Assembly: GCF_031127815.1 (NCBI RefSeq)
Contig: NZ_JARXHY010000004.1
Location: 1-64,000, forward strand
From: Pelagicoccus sp. SDUM812003
GTDB lineage: Bacteria; Verrucomicrobiota; Verrucomicrobiia; Opitutales; Opitutaceae
Reading direction: 5' to 3'
DNA length: 64,000 nt
Shown: positions 36,492-47,900 of the stretch, in pieces
Layout: each line of letters starts with the position of its first letter
Numbering within the stretch: the first letter of the stretch is position 1
Translations under genes and position numbers: made by a program
Notes under the pieces: model-generated
What the model saw: the letters and a program-made list of their open reading frames with translations, nothing else
The model's database searches: none
What the model was told of the DNA's origin: nothing

Positions 36492-39368
36492 ATGGTTTTA
36501 AATTCCCGTAATACAAAGTCCACATGGGGCTTCGCCAAACTGCCGATCTTCGCGATGGTAGTGGCCCTATTTGTGTCTCAAGGCGCTGTTCTTAGGGCAG
36601 CCAGCACTGGCATCGTCTCGGGGTCCGTTTTGGACGCCGATTTTGGCGGAGGCGTACTGAGCGCTCGCGTCACATTGGTTGGCACCGATATCTCGGCCAC
36701 CACGGATTTGGATGGCCGTTTCATTCTGACGAACGTGCCGGAAGGCGAGTACACGCTGATCGCCACCGCTAACTACTACAAGTCATCCACGGTCGAGGAG
36801 CTAGCGGTCAGCCCGGGCGATGTCGCCAAGGTGAACGTGCCGCTTTATGGCGATGACTCCGACATCGTGGAGTTGGATAGTTTCACCGTTAAGGCCACCA
36901 TTCTGGAGAGTTCGGATCTTGGCCTCTTGTCTAAGCGGCAGAAGTCGGCGTCTGTTGGCGATGCCATCGGAGCGGAAGCGTTTAGTCGACTTGGCTTGGG
37001 CGACGCCGCCGACGCCATGTCCAAGGTGACAGGGGCGTCTATAGTAGACGGAAAGTATGTCGTCATGCGCGGCTTGTCAGATCGCTACAACAACACGACG
37101 TTGAACGGCACCAACATACCGAGCTCCGATCCGAATCGCAAAGCGGTCCAGCTCGACCAGTTCCCGAGCGGATTGATTGATGTCATTTCCACCTCCAAGA
37201 CGTTTACTCCGGACAAGTCAGGAGAGTTCACTGGTGGTTCCGTCGACATTCAGACCAAGGCGTTTCCTGACCAGTACTTTTTCACTGCTTCGATTGGCTT
37301 TGGCTTTCGCGATGGTACCACAGGCGAAGAGGTTTTATCCTACCCAGGTGGCGGTGACGATTGGATGGGCAAGGACGATGGAACACGAGCTTTGCCGGCG
37401 CTCGCCTTGGACCCGCAAAACCTGACCAGCAATGCGTCTGTCGAAACGCGCGATGAGCTTATTCGCTCATTCTCCACGACGATGAGCCCCATTCGCTCCG
37501 AAGCTCCGATGGATCAAAGCTGGTCGATCGCTCTCGGGGATAACTTGATGCTCGGCGGAAGACGCTTTGGGTATGTGGCTAGTCTGTCATACTCACGTGA
37601 ATACACGCATCAGGAGGATGCCGCGGAAACGCGTTATGAAACCAGGCTCTCTCAGGGCGAATGGGTGATCAACGAACTTGAGGATTTCGAGGTCGATAAG
37701 ACGGTCGACAACGTAAATGTCGGAGCGCTTTTGAACCTCTCCTATCAGCTCGCGGAGAATCATGAGGTTGGGCTCAAGAACTTCTACAGTCAGTCCGGTT
37801 CGGACCAATCGGTTTTTCAGCAAGGTTCGGTCGTCGTGAGCGAGGACATCTTTCTCCGGGAAAGTCGCCTGCATTTCACGGAACGCCAGATCAGCTCCCA
37901 TCAACTTTACGGCAAGCATCAGTTCGAGAATCTCAATGGATTGAAGGTGGAGTGGGACTATTCCGATTCCTCAAGCTCCCAGGACGAGCCTGACTTCCGC
38001 TTGTTTTTCGATCGCGTTCGACTTGATAACTATCCGGATCCGGAGCCAGGCGATTGGGGATTCCCTGTTGGCTCCACCAACCAGCGCTTGTTTCGCGAAT
38101 TGCAGGAGGACAGCGTTGAGAACGGTCTGGATGTAACCATCCCGCTTCCTTTCCTTGAGCGTAACGCTACGGCCAAGGTGGGCTACCGAGCGATTGAAGC
38201 GGACCGATCTTACGACGAGCTCGCGCTTGGCTTCGGTCGCGATCCTCGAGGGTTTGGCGTTCCGTATCTTGGAGATCGGACCACCTTCCTATCCGACAGC
38301 AATATTGGCCTCAGCGAGAATGGCTTTCTGCGGCGTGTCATGATTGATGTCACCGACTTCGTTCCGACCTACGATGGCACGCGAAACATCGATGCGATGT
38401 ATGGTATGGTGGACATTCCGTTTGGGGAGAAGTACCGTTTGATCGCTGGCGTCCGCAAGGAGGATACTCAGATCGAGGTTCTGTCGACGGACCGTTTCGG
38501 AAACGAGCTGGACGATCGGATCGGCTCTATCGACCAAAGCGATACGCTGCCATCGGTGAACTTCGTTTGGAGTCCGACCAAGAATCAGAACGTGCGCCTC
38601 GCGTACTCGGAAACGATCGCTCGTCCCAACTTTAGAGAGTTGTCACCAGTCGCTGGATACTCGGCGCTCGCGTCGCAGAAGATCATCGGAAACCCGGATC
38701 TGGAGCTGACCAACATCGAAAACTACGATTTGCGTTGGGAGTGGTTCCTGCAGGACGGCGACCTGCTTGCGGTCAGCGTTTTCAAGAAGGACCTCATCAA
38801 CCCGATCGAGCAAACGGTCGACTTCATCAATCAGCAGACTTGGCAGAATGTCGACGAAGGCGAAGTGTCAGGCTTCGAGCTCGAAGCCCGCAAGCAGCTG
38901 CCCTGGCTTTCTGGCGAGTTCCATCGATTCACGGTAGGCGGCAACTTCTCCATAATCGATTCGGAGGTGACGCGTCCGGACGACGAGCTGACTCGCAAGC
39001 TAGTGTTTGATCCGGAAACTTCGAGCACTCGCGAGCTGCAGGGGCAAAGCGACCAGATTCTCAACCTCGACGTTACCTGGGAGCATTTCAGTTGGGGCTC
39101 GTCCTTCACTTTCAACTACAACTCGACCGGCACCCGCCTGTCACGCATCTCCGTGGCTCAGTTGCCGGATGTGTACGAAGATCCCGGCGAGACGCTCGAT
39201 TTTATCTATACCCAACGCTTTGGCGATTCGTGGAAGCTCAAGCTGAAGGCGTCGAACATCTTGAGGGATTCTTCGCTCGGGTATCACGAGTTTCTCGGTG
39301 GCACCTACATCTACCACCTAGAAGACCCATCTACCAAATACTCTCTCGGGCTGAGCTACTCTTTATAG
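36492..39368 (+). CDS. TonB-dependent outer-membrane receptor
   Basis: 958 aa from the ATG at 36492, which gives a basic start and a hydrophobic signal (LPIFAMVVALFVSQGAVLRA); an in-frame TTG at 36441 is also possible. Order: carboxypeptidase-regulatory-like domain (about residues 40-120), plug domain (about 150-290) with VVMRGLSDRYNNTTLNGTNIPSSDPNRKA-type sequence, then a beta-barrel ending in LGLSYSL with the terminal aromatic-like signature. Imports a large substrate using TonB energy. It is followed after 42 bp by the beta-helix gene and preceded by Pho-box-like repeats. Confidence 0.92.
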   Translation: MVLNSRNTKSTWGFAKLPIFAMVVALFVSQGAVLRAASTGIVSGSVLDADFGGGVLSARVTLVGTDISATTDLDGRFILTNVPEGEYTLIATANYYKSSTVEELAVSPGDVAKVNVPLYGDDSDIVELDSFTVKATILESSDLGLLSKRQKSASVGDAIGAEAFSRLGLGDAADAMSKVTGASIVDGKYVVMRGLSDRYNNTTLNGTNIPSSDPNRKAVQLDQFPSGLIDVISTSKTFTPDKSGEFTGGSVDIQTKAFPDQYFFTASIGFGFRDGTTGEEVLSYPGGGDDWMGKDDGTRALPALALDPQNLTSNASVETRDELIRSFSTTMSPIRSEAPMDQSWSIALGDNLMLGGRRFGYVASLSYSREYTHQEDAAETRYETRLSQGEWVINELEDFEVDKTVDNVNVGALLNLSYQLAENHEVGLKNFYSQSGSDQSVFQQGSVVVSEDIFLRESRLHFTERQISSHQLYGKHQFENLNGLKVEWDYSDSSSSQDEPDFRLFFDRVRLDNYPDPEPGDWGFPVGSTNQRLFRELQEDSVENGLDVTIPLPFLERNATAKVGYRAIEADRSYDELALGFGRDPRGFGVPYLGDRTTFLSDSNIGLSENGFLRRVMIDVTDFVPTYDGTRNIDAMYGMVDIPFGEKYRLIAGVRKEDTQIEVLSTDRFGNELDDRIGSIDQSDTLPSVNFVWSPTKNQNVRLAYSETIARPNFRELSPVAGYSALASQKIIGNPDLELTNIENYDLRWEWFLQDGDLLAVSVFKKDLINPIEQTVDFINQQTWQNVDEGEVSGFELEARKQLPWLSGEFHRFTVGGNFSIIDSEVTRPDDELTRKLVFDPETSSTRELQGQSDQILNLDVTWEHFSWGSSFTFNYNSTGTRLSRISVAQLPDVYEDPGETLDFIYTQRFGDSWKLKLKASNILRDSSLGYHEFLGGTYIYHLEDPSTKYSLGLSYSL

Positions 39369-39410
39369 CCCTATTTGAAAATCCTCAATCAACCTAAAAC
39401 TAACGACTAT

Positions 39411-41285
39411 ATGAAACGAGCACTCAAGCTAATCGCTGTTACCGGATTGTTGGCCGGAGCGGCTCATGCGGCTGACATCACCGTAGATGCCCCCATCTCG
39501 GAGAACACCGTATGGACGAACGACAACGAGTATACGCTCTCTGGATTTATCTTCGTCCAAGAAGGAGCAAGCCTAACCATCGAGCCGGGTACGGTGATTC
39601 GTGCTGAGGCTGGAACAGGAGCATCCGCTTCGGCGCTGGTCGTGCAGCGCGGAGCCAAAATCTATGCGGTAGGCACTCCTAGCGAGCCCATCATCTTCAC
39701 CGCAGCTGCCGATCCTATGGACGGCACTTGGACGCCCGACCAAGGCGGAGCATGGGGAGGCGTGGTTATTCTTGGCGCAGCTCCGATCAATTCTAACGCT
39801 TCCGGCACTGGAACAGCTCCTGGCCTTGAGGACGCTATCGAAGGTATCCCTGCCGCATTCGGAGACGCTCGTCTCTACGGTGGCGAAGACGCTGAAGACA
39901 ACTCCGGTATCTTCCGCTACGTTTCGATTCGTTTCGGCGGTTCCCTCCTTGCTCCAGACAACGAACTGAATGGTCTGACCCTTGGCGGTGTCGGATCGGG
40001 AACTCTCATCGAGTTCGTCGAAGTTTTTGCTAATGCGGACGACGGCGTCGAGTTCTTCGGCGGTACGGTCAACACTCGCTTCATGGCGGTAGCCTATCAG
40101 GGTGATGACGGTTTCGACTACGACCAAGGATACAACGGCAAGGCCCAATTCTGGTTCAATATCGCGGACGCTCGGATCAACTCTGCCAATGATTCTTTCG
40201 AGCCGGACAACGGCGCCGAAATGGATGGTGAAGTGAACTCCCAGGGTGGCAACATCGGTGGCGCCACCATCTACAACGCCACTTTCGTTGGTCCAGGCGA
40301 TGGCGCAGGTCGCGCTCTGCGCACTCGCGACAACGCGTTCTCCAAGTACTTCAACTCCATCTTCACAGGCTGGACAGACGAAGCGGTTCGTATCGATGCC
40401 GACTCTGCTGAGCGTATCGCTCCTGACGACGATGCCACCATGATCGAGCTTGCTAACAACATCTTCGACGCGACTTCCTTCGCCGGAACAACTGCGGCGG
40501 ATCTTTCTCACGGTGATGAAGGCGAAGGCGACGACGAAGAGTACCTCTTCGACCCATCCTTCAACAACTCTGTTGTCGACCCAATGCTGCGCGGCCTGAG
40601 CCGTGGCACCTTCACCCTAGTAAACGAAGCAAATCCAGACGGTCCTGGTTTCGTTAGCGGTGACGGCATGCTCGATCCTCGCCCATCGGCTGACAGCCCA
40701 GCATTCAGCAATGCCAGGAAGGCTCTTCCTGCGGACGATCCCTGGTACCTGTCCGTCGACCACATTGGCGCCTTTGGTTCCACCAACTGGCTCTATGGCT
40801 GGAGCTACCTCGACAGCGCCGGCTACCTGCCGCAAATCGACAACGCCTACCCAATTGCGGCTCCGACCTCCGTTTCCAGCCTCGCCCAGACCAACGTAAA
40901 TGGTTTCGCCAACATCGCTCTGGTGGTTGAAGGCGACCTGCCTCGTCTTTTCATCATTCGCGCTCGTGGTCCTAAGATCCTCGACGATAGTAACTTCGAA
41001 GCGGCTGATCTGCTCGCCGATCCGGAGATCCTGATCCGCGACTTCACCACTGGCGAAGTCGTAGCGACGGAAACCGGATGGACCGATCGCGCTGACGTCA
41101 TCGACATGATGGGCGCTCGCGTTGGCATGTCCACGCTCGCTCCGGAAGACGGTCGCCCGACCGACGACACCACCTCCGCAGCGTTGCTCATCAGCTTGAA
41201 CCCAGGCGTCTACACCATCCGCGCTTCTGGCGAAGATGACGGAGCTGGCATCGTCCAGATCGCCGCTTGGATGCTCGATCGCTAA
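39411..41285 (+). CDS. Exported beta-helix protein paired with the TonB receptor
   Basis: 624 aa from the ATG at 39411, which opens signal peptide MKRALKLIAVTGLLAGAAHA. The body has the repeated turns of a parallel beta-helix (GAWGGVVILGAAPIN, GIFRYVSIRFGGSL, EFVEVFANADDGVEFFGG, YQGDDGFDYDQG), rich in Asp/Gly. Homologous families occur beside TonB receptors in Bacteroidota and Proteobacteria; their biochemical role is not established. A C-terminal domain of about 120 residues follows (PRLFIIRARGPKI...). Likely on the cell surface or in the periplasm, cotranscribed with the receptor and perhaps a substrate-capturing partner. Confidence 0.8.
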   Translation: MKRALKLIAVTGLLAGAAHAADITVDAPISENTVWTNDNEYTLSGFIFVQEGASLTIEPGTVIRAEAGTGASASALVVQRGAKIYAVGTPSEPIIFTAAADPMDGTWTPDQGGAWGGVVILGAAPINSNASGTGTAPGLEDAIEGIPAAFGDARLYGGEDAEDNSGIFRYVSIRFGGSLLAPDNELNGLTLGGVGSGTLIEFVEVFANADDGVEFFGGTVNTRFMAVAYQGDDGFDYDQGYNGKAQFWFNIADARINSANDSFEPDNGAEMDGEVNSQGGNIGGATIYNATFVGPGDGAGRALRTRDNAFSKYFNSIFTGWTDEAVRIDADSAERIAPDDDATMIELANNIFDATSFAGTTAADLSHGDEGEGDDEEYLFDPSFNNSVVDPMLRGLSRGTFTLVNEANPDGPGFVSGDGMLDPRPSADSPAFSNARKALPADDPWYLSVDHIGAFGSTNWLYGWSYLDSAGYLPQIDNAYPIAAPTSVSSLAQTNVNGFANIALVVEGDLPRLFIIRARGPKILDDSNFEAADLLADPEILIRDFTTGEVVATETGWTDRADVIDMMGARVGMSTLAPEDGRPTDDTTSAALLISLNPGVYTIRASGEDDGAGIVQIAAWMLDR

Positions 41286-41342
41286 AATAAGTATCCGCTC
41301 TTTTAGAATTTCAAAGCCGCTAGTGGCTTTGTGATTACGGGG

Positions 41343-41372
41343 ACCAGCCCTCTTGGCGGAGGGCTGGTTTTG
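41343..41372 (+). terminator. Terminator after the receptor operon
   Basis: CCAGCCCTC / GAGGGCTGG stem followed by TTTT. A weaker hairpin AAAGCCGC/AGTGGCTTT lies just before, at about 41313-41330. Confidence 0.75.
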
Positions 41373-41396
41373 AGCGTTTAAGATTTCGCCGAAAAA

Positions 41397-41888
41397 ATGA
41401 TGATCAAGAAACTGAAAACATTTCCTAGCTTCTCGGACTCCGTGAGAATGGCCCGCTGGAAGCTGAGCCCTGTTTTCGTGATACTGTCTCTCTTCGCCGG
41501 GGCTGCTAACGGTTCGGAGATGAGCTCCTCGCTCAAATCCTACGAATTCAACGGAATCCTGCGCATCGGCGATAGGGCCCAGTTCTGCATCCACGATCGC
41601 GTGGGCGGAGGACACTTTTGGCTGGGGCTGAAGGAGGCTCGAGCGGGTTTGACTCTCCTTGAGTGGGATGCGGAGACCGAATCGATTCTGATCGAGCTCA
41701 ATGGCTCGAAGGGCCGACTTGCTTTCAAGGAAGAGCGAGTGACGCCGCTCAAGATCCGCAAGCAGCTGACCGCGGCCATGAGCGCCGAAAAGAAGGAGGA
41801 GCTGCGTGAGCAACGGCAGTTGGAAGAGTCGCAGGGCTTGGATCTGGCCGTCGGCTACCAGCTGATCAAGCAGCGAAAAAGGCCTTAG
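41397..41888 (+). CDS. Hypothetical exported protein (163 aa)
   Basis: Family not recognised. The start may be the ATG at 41397 or the one at 41448; the latter gives signal peptide MARWKLSPVFVILSLFAGAANG. The mature part, with a FNGILRIGDRAQFCIHDR beta region and a Lys/Glu-rich helix near the end, resembles small periplasmic proteins of pilus or secretion systems, but nothing in the context confirms this. It lies between the receptor operon and metK. No gene was seen from 41889 to 42010. Confidence 0.6.
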   Translation: MMIKKLKTFPSFSDSVRMARWKLSPVFVILSLFAGAANGSEMSSSLKSYEFNGILRIGDRAQFCIHDRVGGGHFWLGLKEARAGLTLLEWDAETESILIELNGSKGRLAFKEERVTPLKIRKQLTAAMSAEKKEELREQRQLEESQGLDLAVGYQLIKQRKRP

Positions 41889-42010
41889 CGACTTCGTTGC
41901 TGCGCTGACCGGCCCGCTCGTTGGCTCTCGTTTCCTCGCCCGCCATAGGCGTATCTGCTCAAGGCATTCTTCCCCGCAAGCATAGGGTGAATCCGCTCTT
42001 GCTTTTTGCA

Positions 42011-42042
42011 ATCAACATATCAATAGATCGTCATATGTTGAT
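42011..42042. promoter_or_regulatory. Perfect inverted repeat upstream of metK (candidate operator)
   Basis: ATCAACATAT and ATATGTTGAT, ten-base arms with a 12-base spacer, ending 50 nt before the metK start. It is AT-rich and lies at promoter distance, so a transcription-factor site is more likely than a terminator. In many bacteria metK/ahcY genes are controlled by ArsR-family SahR, but the match to its motif is not verified. No SAM or SAH riboswitch was recognised. Confidence 0.5.
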
Positions 42043-42091
42043 AAATGGCGAGCGAAGATTCGTTTCGCCTAAGACGGAAACCTAAACAGCT

Positions 42092-43270
42092 ATGCCAAAA
42101 AACTTCGTATTCTCTTCCGAGTCCGTGGCCGAGGGCCATCCCGACAAAGTATCCGACTACATTTCCGACAGCGTTCTCGACGCTTGTCTCGAGCAGGACC
42201 CCGATAGCCGCGTCGCTTGCGAGACTCTGGTGAAGAGCAACGTGGTGGTGCTTGCTGGCGAGATCACTACCAAGGCCAAGTTCGACTACGAGCAGGTGGT
42301 GCGGCAAGCCATTCGCGAGATCGGCTACGTAAATGACGACGACGTTTTCCATGCGGACAAGGTGTTCATCACCAACAACCTGACCAGCCAATCGCCTGAC
42401 ATCGCACAAGGCGTCGACGCCAAGAAGGCCAAGGGCAAGGATACGGCGGAGCAGGGCGCGGGCGACCAGGGCATCATGTTCGGCTACGCTTGCGACGAGA
42501 CGCCGGAGCTCATGCCCGCCGCTGTCATGTACGCCCACCGCGTCGGCCGCGAGATCGCTCGCATCCGCCATGGCGGTCGTCAAGCCAAGTGGCTACGCCC
42601 CGACTGCAAGTCTCAGGTGTCCATCCGCTACGAGGACGGCAAGGCCAAGGAAATCACCGCGGTGGTCATTTCCACGCAGCACGCCGCGGACGTCGACAAG
42701 AAGACCATCGAGAAGTTCATGATCGACAAGGTTATTAAGAAGAGTCTTCCGAAAAAGCTTCTCACCAAGAACACCCAATTTCTCATCAACCCGACCGGAC
42801 GTTTCGTCATTGGCGGTCCGCAGGGCGACGCCGGCCTCACCGGCCGTAAGATCATTGTGGATACTTACGGAGGAACCGGCCGTCATGGCGGCGGAGCCTT
42901 CTCCGGCAAGGATCCCTCCAAGGTCGATCGCTCCGCGGCATACATGTGCCGTTGGGTGGCCAAGAACATCGTGGCGGCTGGCCTAGCGGCCCGAGCCGAG
43001 TTGCAGGTGGCCTACGCCATCGGCTATCCGGAGCCGGTCAGCATCACTGTTGACACCTTCGGCACCAACACGGTCGACGAGGAAGTCATCGAGAAGGCGG
43101 TTTCCGAGGTCTTCAAGTTCAAGCCAGCGGACATCGTATCTCAGCTCAAGCTCAAGCAGCCGATCTACCGCAGCACCACCAATTACGGCCATTTCGGCAA
43201 GGACGATTTGCCTTGGGAGCAAACCAACAAGGCGGCGGCCCTCAAGAAGGCGGCCAAGGCGCTTTCATAG
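42092..43270 (+). CDS. metK: S-adenosylmethionine synthetase
   Basis: Makes SAM from methionine and [15 protein letters not shown] at the N-terminus; [32 protein letters not shown]-type P-loop and metal sites ([17 protein letters not shown]); the C-terminus is conserved ([10 protein letters not shown]). 392 aa, normal. ahcY follows after 34 bp, so the pair likely forms an operon for the SAM cycle. Confidence 0.97.
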   Translation: MPKNFVFSSESVAEGHPDKVSDYISDSVLDACLEQDPDSRVACETLVKSNVVVLAGEITTKAKFDYEQVVRQAIREIGYVNDDDVFHADKVFITNNLTSQSPDIAQGVDAKKAKGKDTAEQGAGDQGIMFGYACDETPELMPAAVMYAHRVGREIARIRHGGRQAKWLRPDCKSQVSIRYEDGKAKEITAVVISTQHAADVDKKTIEKFMIDKVIKKSLPKKLLTKNTQFLINPTGRFVIGGPQGDAGLTGRKIIVDTYGGTGRHGGGAFSGKDPSKVDRSAAYMCRWVAKNIVAAGLAARAELQVAYAIGYPEPVSITVDTFGTNTVDEEVIEKAVSEVFKFKPADIVSQLKLKQPIYRSTTNYGHFGKDDLPWEQTNKAAALKKAAKALS

Positions 43271-43304
43271 GCCTGCGAGACAACACCACAGCCAAATTAG
43301 TATC

Positions 43305-44744
43305 ATGCCAGAAACTACAGAAATTCTCCCTTACAAAGTAGCGGCCAAGACTCCCGAGGAGTTCGAGGCGCAGGCCCAATTCGGTCGCAAGGAAATCACT
43401 ATCGCGGAAGCTGAAATGCCAGGCCTGATGGGCGTGCGCAAGAAGTATGCGGACGACAAGCCACTGGCTGGCGTTCGCATCATGGGCTCCCTGCACATGA
43501 CCATCCAGACCGCGGTCCTGATCGAGACTTTGGTCGACCTCGGCGCCGACGTTCGCTGGGTCTCCTGCAACATCTTCTCCACGCAGGACCATGCCGCTGC
43601 GGCCATCGCCAAGGCAGGCGTGCCGGTATTCGCCTGGAAGGGCGAGACGCTGGAAGAGTACTGGTGGTGCACCGATCAGGCTCTCAAGTTCCCTGGTGGC
43701 CTAGGCCCGCAGCTCATCGTGGACGACGGTGGCGACGCCACGCTTCTCATCCACAAGGGCTACGAGCTGGAAAACGGTAGTGACTGGGTCAATACGCCGT
43801 CCGAATCGGAAGAGGAAGGGGTCATCAAAGCGCTTCTCAAAAGCTCTCACGAAGAGAACCCAACGCGCTGGCACGATCTGGTGAAGGAGTGGAAGGGCGT
43901 TTCGGAGGAAACGACAACTGGCGTGCATCGCCTCTACCACATGGAGAAGGCTGGAAAGCTGCTCGTTCCCGCCATCAACGTGAACGACTCCGTGACCAAG
44001 TCCAAGTTCGACAATCTCTACGGCTGCCGCGAATCCCTCATCGACGGCATCAAGCGCGCCACCGACGTCATGACTGGCGGCAAGGTGGCAGTGGTTTGTG
44101 GATACGGCGATGTTGGCAAGGGCTGCGCCCAAGCGCTCGTCGGCATGGGCGCTCGCGTGATCGTGACCGAGATCGACCCGATCTGCGCTCTGCAGGCCGC
44201 CATGGAAGGTTTCGAAGTCACGACCATCGAGGACACCCTCGGTCGCGCTGACATCTACGTGACCACCACTGGCAACAAGGACATCATCACCATCGATCAC
44301 ATGAAGGCGATGAAGGACCAGGCTATCGTTTGCAATATCGGTCACTTCGACAACGAGATCCAGGTTTCCAAGCTGGTGAACTTCCCGGGCATCAAGCACG
44401 AGAACATCAAGCCTCAGGTCGACAAGTACACCTTCCCAGCTGGCAACGAGATCTTCCTGCTCGCCGAGGGACGTCTGGTCAACCTCGGCTGCGCCACCGG
44501 CCACCCGTCGTTCGTCATGTCGAACTCCTTCGCCAACCAGACGCTCGCTCAGCTCGATCTCTGGAGGAACAAGGACGTGTACAAGGTCGGCGTCTACCGC
44601 TTGCCGCAACACCTCGACGAAGAAGTCGCTCGCTTGCACCTCGAGAAGATCGGCGTGAAGCTGACCAAGCTCACCGACTCGCAGGCGGACTACATCGGAG
44701 TAGATGTGGCCGGACCGTATAAGCCGAGCCACTACCGCTACTAG
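43305..44744 (+). CDS. ahcY: Adenosylhomocysteinase
   Basis: Hydrolyses S-adenosylhomocysteine to adenosine and homocysteine, removing the product of SAM-dependent methylation. The start at 43305 is preferred because the longer frame upstream overlaps metK and is not homologous. 479 aa. NAD-binding [10 protein letters not shown]; active-site [23 protein letters not shown]-terminal KPSHYRY with catalytic Lys/Tyr. Coupled functionally and in position to metK. Confidence 0.97.
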   Translation: MPETTEILPYKVAAKTPEEFEAQAQFGRKEITIAEAEMPGLMGVRKKYADDKPLAGVRIMGSLHMTIQTAVLIETLVDLGADVRWVSCNIFSTQDHAAAAIAKAGVPVFAWKGETLEEYWWCTDQALKFPGGLGPQLIVDDGGDATLLIHKGYELENGSDWVNTPSESEEEGVIKALLKSSHEENPTRWHDLVKEWKGVSEETTTGVHRLYHMEKAGKLLVPAINVNDSVTKSKFDNLYGCRESLIDGIKRATDVMTGGKVAVVCGYGDVGKGCAQALVGMGARVIVTEIDPICALQAAMEGFEVTTIEDTLGRADIYVTTTGNKDIITIDHMKAMKDQAIVCNIGHFDNEIQVSKLVNFPGIKHENIKPQVDKYTFPAGNEIFLLAEGRLVNLGCATGHPSFVMSNSFANQTLAQLDLWRNKDVYKVGVYRLPQHLDEEVARLHLEKIGVKLTKLTDSQADYIGVDVAGPYKPSHYRY

Positions 44745-44769
44745 TCGAAAGACAGATTTTCATCTTCAG

Positions 44770-44801
44770 AGCGACGGGTTGTCTCAGCCCGTCGCTTTTT
44801 T
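44770..44801 (+). terminator. Terminator after ahcY
   Basis: AGCGACGGG / CCCGTCGCT stem followed by TTTTTT. Between it and lhr (44802-44951) no gene is seen; a short inverted repeat around CGACCTACAG ... TGTAGGTCG (about 44839-44873) occurs there. Confidence 0.85.
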
Positions 44802-44951
44802 GTGGGCGGTGAATGGTTTCGCATTGTCGGGTCGGCGCCTCGACCTACAGGGTTCTCGTTTGCGATTGTAGGTCGCCGCGTTGGGGCGACTTCATTTTCG
44901 GCTTCTCCGTAGTCGTCGTTGATTGTACTAAGAGTACCGTTGTTTTACCTC

Positions 44952-47900
44952 ATGCCTGCCGACGCTTCCGAATCAATTCTCGAACGTTTTCATCCAGTTC
45001 TTGCTGGTTGGTTTCAGAAGCGTTTTGGGCGGCCGACCGAAATTCAGGAGAAGGCTTGGCGGCTCATCGCGGACGGCGAGCACTGCCTGATTTCCGCCGC
45101 CACTGGTAGCGGCAAGACCTTGGCGGCGTTTTTGTGGAGCATAAATCAGCTGCTATGCGGGGAGTGGGAACTCGGAGGTACGCGAGTGCTTTACATTTCA
45201 CCGCTCAAAGCGTTGAACAACGACATCCGCCGCAATGTGCTCTCTCCGCTGGCGGAGCTGAAGGCGGTTTTCCGCGACGAAAAGCTGGATTGGCCGGAAA
45301 TTCGAGTGATGACTCGAAGTGGCGACACCGAGCAAGCGGACCGTCGAAAGATGCTGCGCAAGCCTCCGGAGATCCTGATCACCACTCCGGAAAGCCTAAA
45401 TCTGCTCCTGACTTCGAACGACGGTCGCCGGGCTTTGTTGGGCGTCCGATCGGTGATTCTGGATGAGATACATTCCGTAGTCGGATCCAAGCGTGGCGTT
45501 TACCTCATGACAGCGGTGGAACGCCTCGCTCATCTAAACGGCGAATTTCAACGAGTCGCTCTCTCCGCCACGGTTAAGCCGATGGAGACTGTGGCTGCTG
45601 TGGTGGGAGGGTTCTTCGAGGGAAGGCCCCGCCCTTTGAGGCTGGCGGAATCTTCTGTGGAGAAACGCTATCAGATCGCAGTCCGTTTCCCGGAAAATTT
45701 CGATGAAGAGGCGAACGATGAGGACACCTGGGCGCCGATCGTGGCCGAGCTCAAGACGCTGGTTCGGGAAAACCGCTCCACCTTGATCTTCGTCAACAGC
45801 CGCATGCTTTGCGAGAAGATCGCACATCGTCTGAACTTGGAGGAAGCGACGCCGCTGGCGTATTCACATCATGGATCGTTGTCGAAGGAGATTCGATCCG
45901 CTGTGGAGCAACGTCTGAAGCAGGGCGAGCTCAAAGCCATCGTAGCGACCAATTCGCTGGAAATGGGGATCGACGTCGGAGCTCTGGATTGCGTGGTCAT
46001 GGTGCAGAGCCCCAATCGGATTTCGTCCGCTATCCAGAAGGTCGGCCGAGCCGGGCATCAGGTGGGCGCGGTGAGTCGAGCGGTGGTCTTTCCTTCGCAT
46101 TCGCGTGACTTTCTGGAATCCGCCGTATTGTCCGAGGCGATACGCGAGCGCGATATCGAAGCGGTGCAGCCGGTGGAACGACCGCTTGACGTGCTCGCTC
46201 AGGTGATCGTTTCGACGCTTGGGGCGGGTCCTTGGGATATTGACGAGCTCTTTGCGCTTGTTCGCAGCTGCTACTGCTACCGTGAACTGACCCGAGAGCA
46301 GTTCGACCTGGTTTTGAACATGCTCGCGGGCCGCTATGCGGAGAGCCGATTGCGCGAACTGAAACCGCGGATTTCGATAAGTCGTAGTGAAAACACGGTT
46401 ACGCTTCGAAAGGGGGCCTTGATGGCTTTCTACTTCTCAGGCGGAGTCATTCCGGACCGAGGCTATTTTCATCTGAGGTTGACTGGAAACGGAGCTCGGC
46501 TCGGCGAGCTCGATGAGGAGTTCGTGTGGGAGAGAAGCATCGGTGACGTGTTCACGCTCGGAGTACAGAGCTGGAAGATCGAGCGCATCACCTACAACGA
46601 CGTGTTCGTGGTCCCGGCGGAGGCAGGCGAGATGGCGCCACCGTTTTGGAGGGCGGAGCGCTATAACCGCGACTTCCATTTCGCGGAACGAATCGGCAGC
46701 TTCCTTGAGTGGGCGAACGATCGACTGGACGAGAAGGCCTTTCCGCAGGAGCTGGAAAGCCGATTCGAGTTGAACGCCGCCGCGGCCGAATCGCTTGCGC
46801 GCTTTTTGCGTAGTCAAAAAGTGGTGACACGCAGTAGTCTGCCGCATCGTCATCATCTTTTGGCCGAGCTGATCGATGCCGCGCCTTCGGGGGCTCCTGG
46901 CAAGCAGCTCGTTTTGCATACGCATTGGGGCGGCCGCGTCAATCGGCCGTTCGCTTTGGCTTTGGACGCGGCGTGGAACGAGACGATGGGCCATCGAACC
47001 GAAATCTACGTCAACGACGACTGCGTGGTGCTGATGCTGTCCGAAGGCGTGACAATCGAGGAGGTCCTGCCTTTGGTGACCGCTGGAAATGTGGAAAGCT
47101 GGCTGCGCAAACGCCTAGAAGGATCCGGGTTTTTCGGGGCGCGTTTCCGCGAGGCGGCTGGCAATGCCTTGCTCGTCACACGAAATCGGGCGGGGCAACG
47201 TTTGCCGCTTTGGCTGAGCCGCTTGCGGGCCAAGAAGCTTTTCGAGTCCGTGCAGCGCTTTGGCGATTTTCCGCTCTTGCTGGAAGCGTGGCGAACCTGC
47301 TTGAAGGATGAATTCGACATGGACGCCCTCAAGCTCGTCCTGGCCGAGCTGGAGGATGGCGAGATCGAAATCTCGCAAGCTCATTTGTCGGTCGCCAGTC
47401 CGTTCGCCTCCAGCGTCGCTTGGAGGCAGATCAACGATGAATATATGTACGCGACGGACGACCCGAATTCGGACGGACGCTCCTCGCTAAAGGAGGACCT
47501 GGTACGATCGATCGCGTTCGACGAATCAGCGCGACCAAAGGTATCTAAAGACCTGATACGGGAGTTCGAGGCGAAGCGCCAGAGAACGGCTGCGGGCTAT
47601 GAACCCGGAGACGTGTTGGAGATGCTGGAGTGGCTGCGCGACCGCGTCGCTCTGCTCGAGTCGGATTGGGAGGGGTTGTTGCGGGCGTCCCAGCTGGAAG
47701 GCCACGACCAGTTTGTTTCGAAAACCGTAAGGCTGAAAGTGGGCAGTGAAACCTGGATCGCGCATGAGGACGAGCGCGAGAAGGCCGAAGCCCTCTTTGG
47801 CGATCTGCCCGATGCTGACGTATTCATCGAATGGCTATCCTATTTCGGACCGATTTCCCTGGAATCGGCCCAGGGAAGTTTGGCGTGCTCGGGGGAAAGG

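Noticed and set aside
43271-43304. SAH riboswitch between metK and ahcY, or SAM riboswitch before metK
   Set aside because: The gap is 34 nt, and the metK leader shows only a simple inverted repeat, not the conserved riboswitch core.
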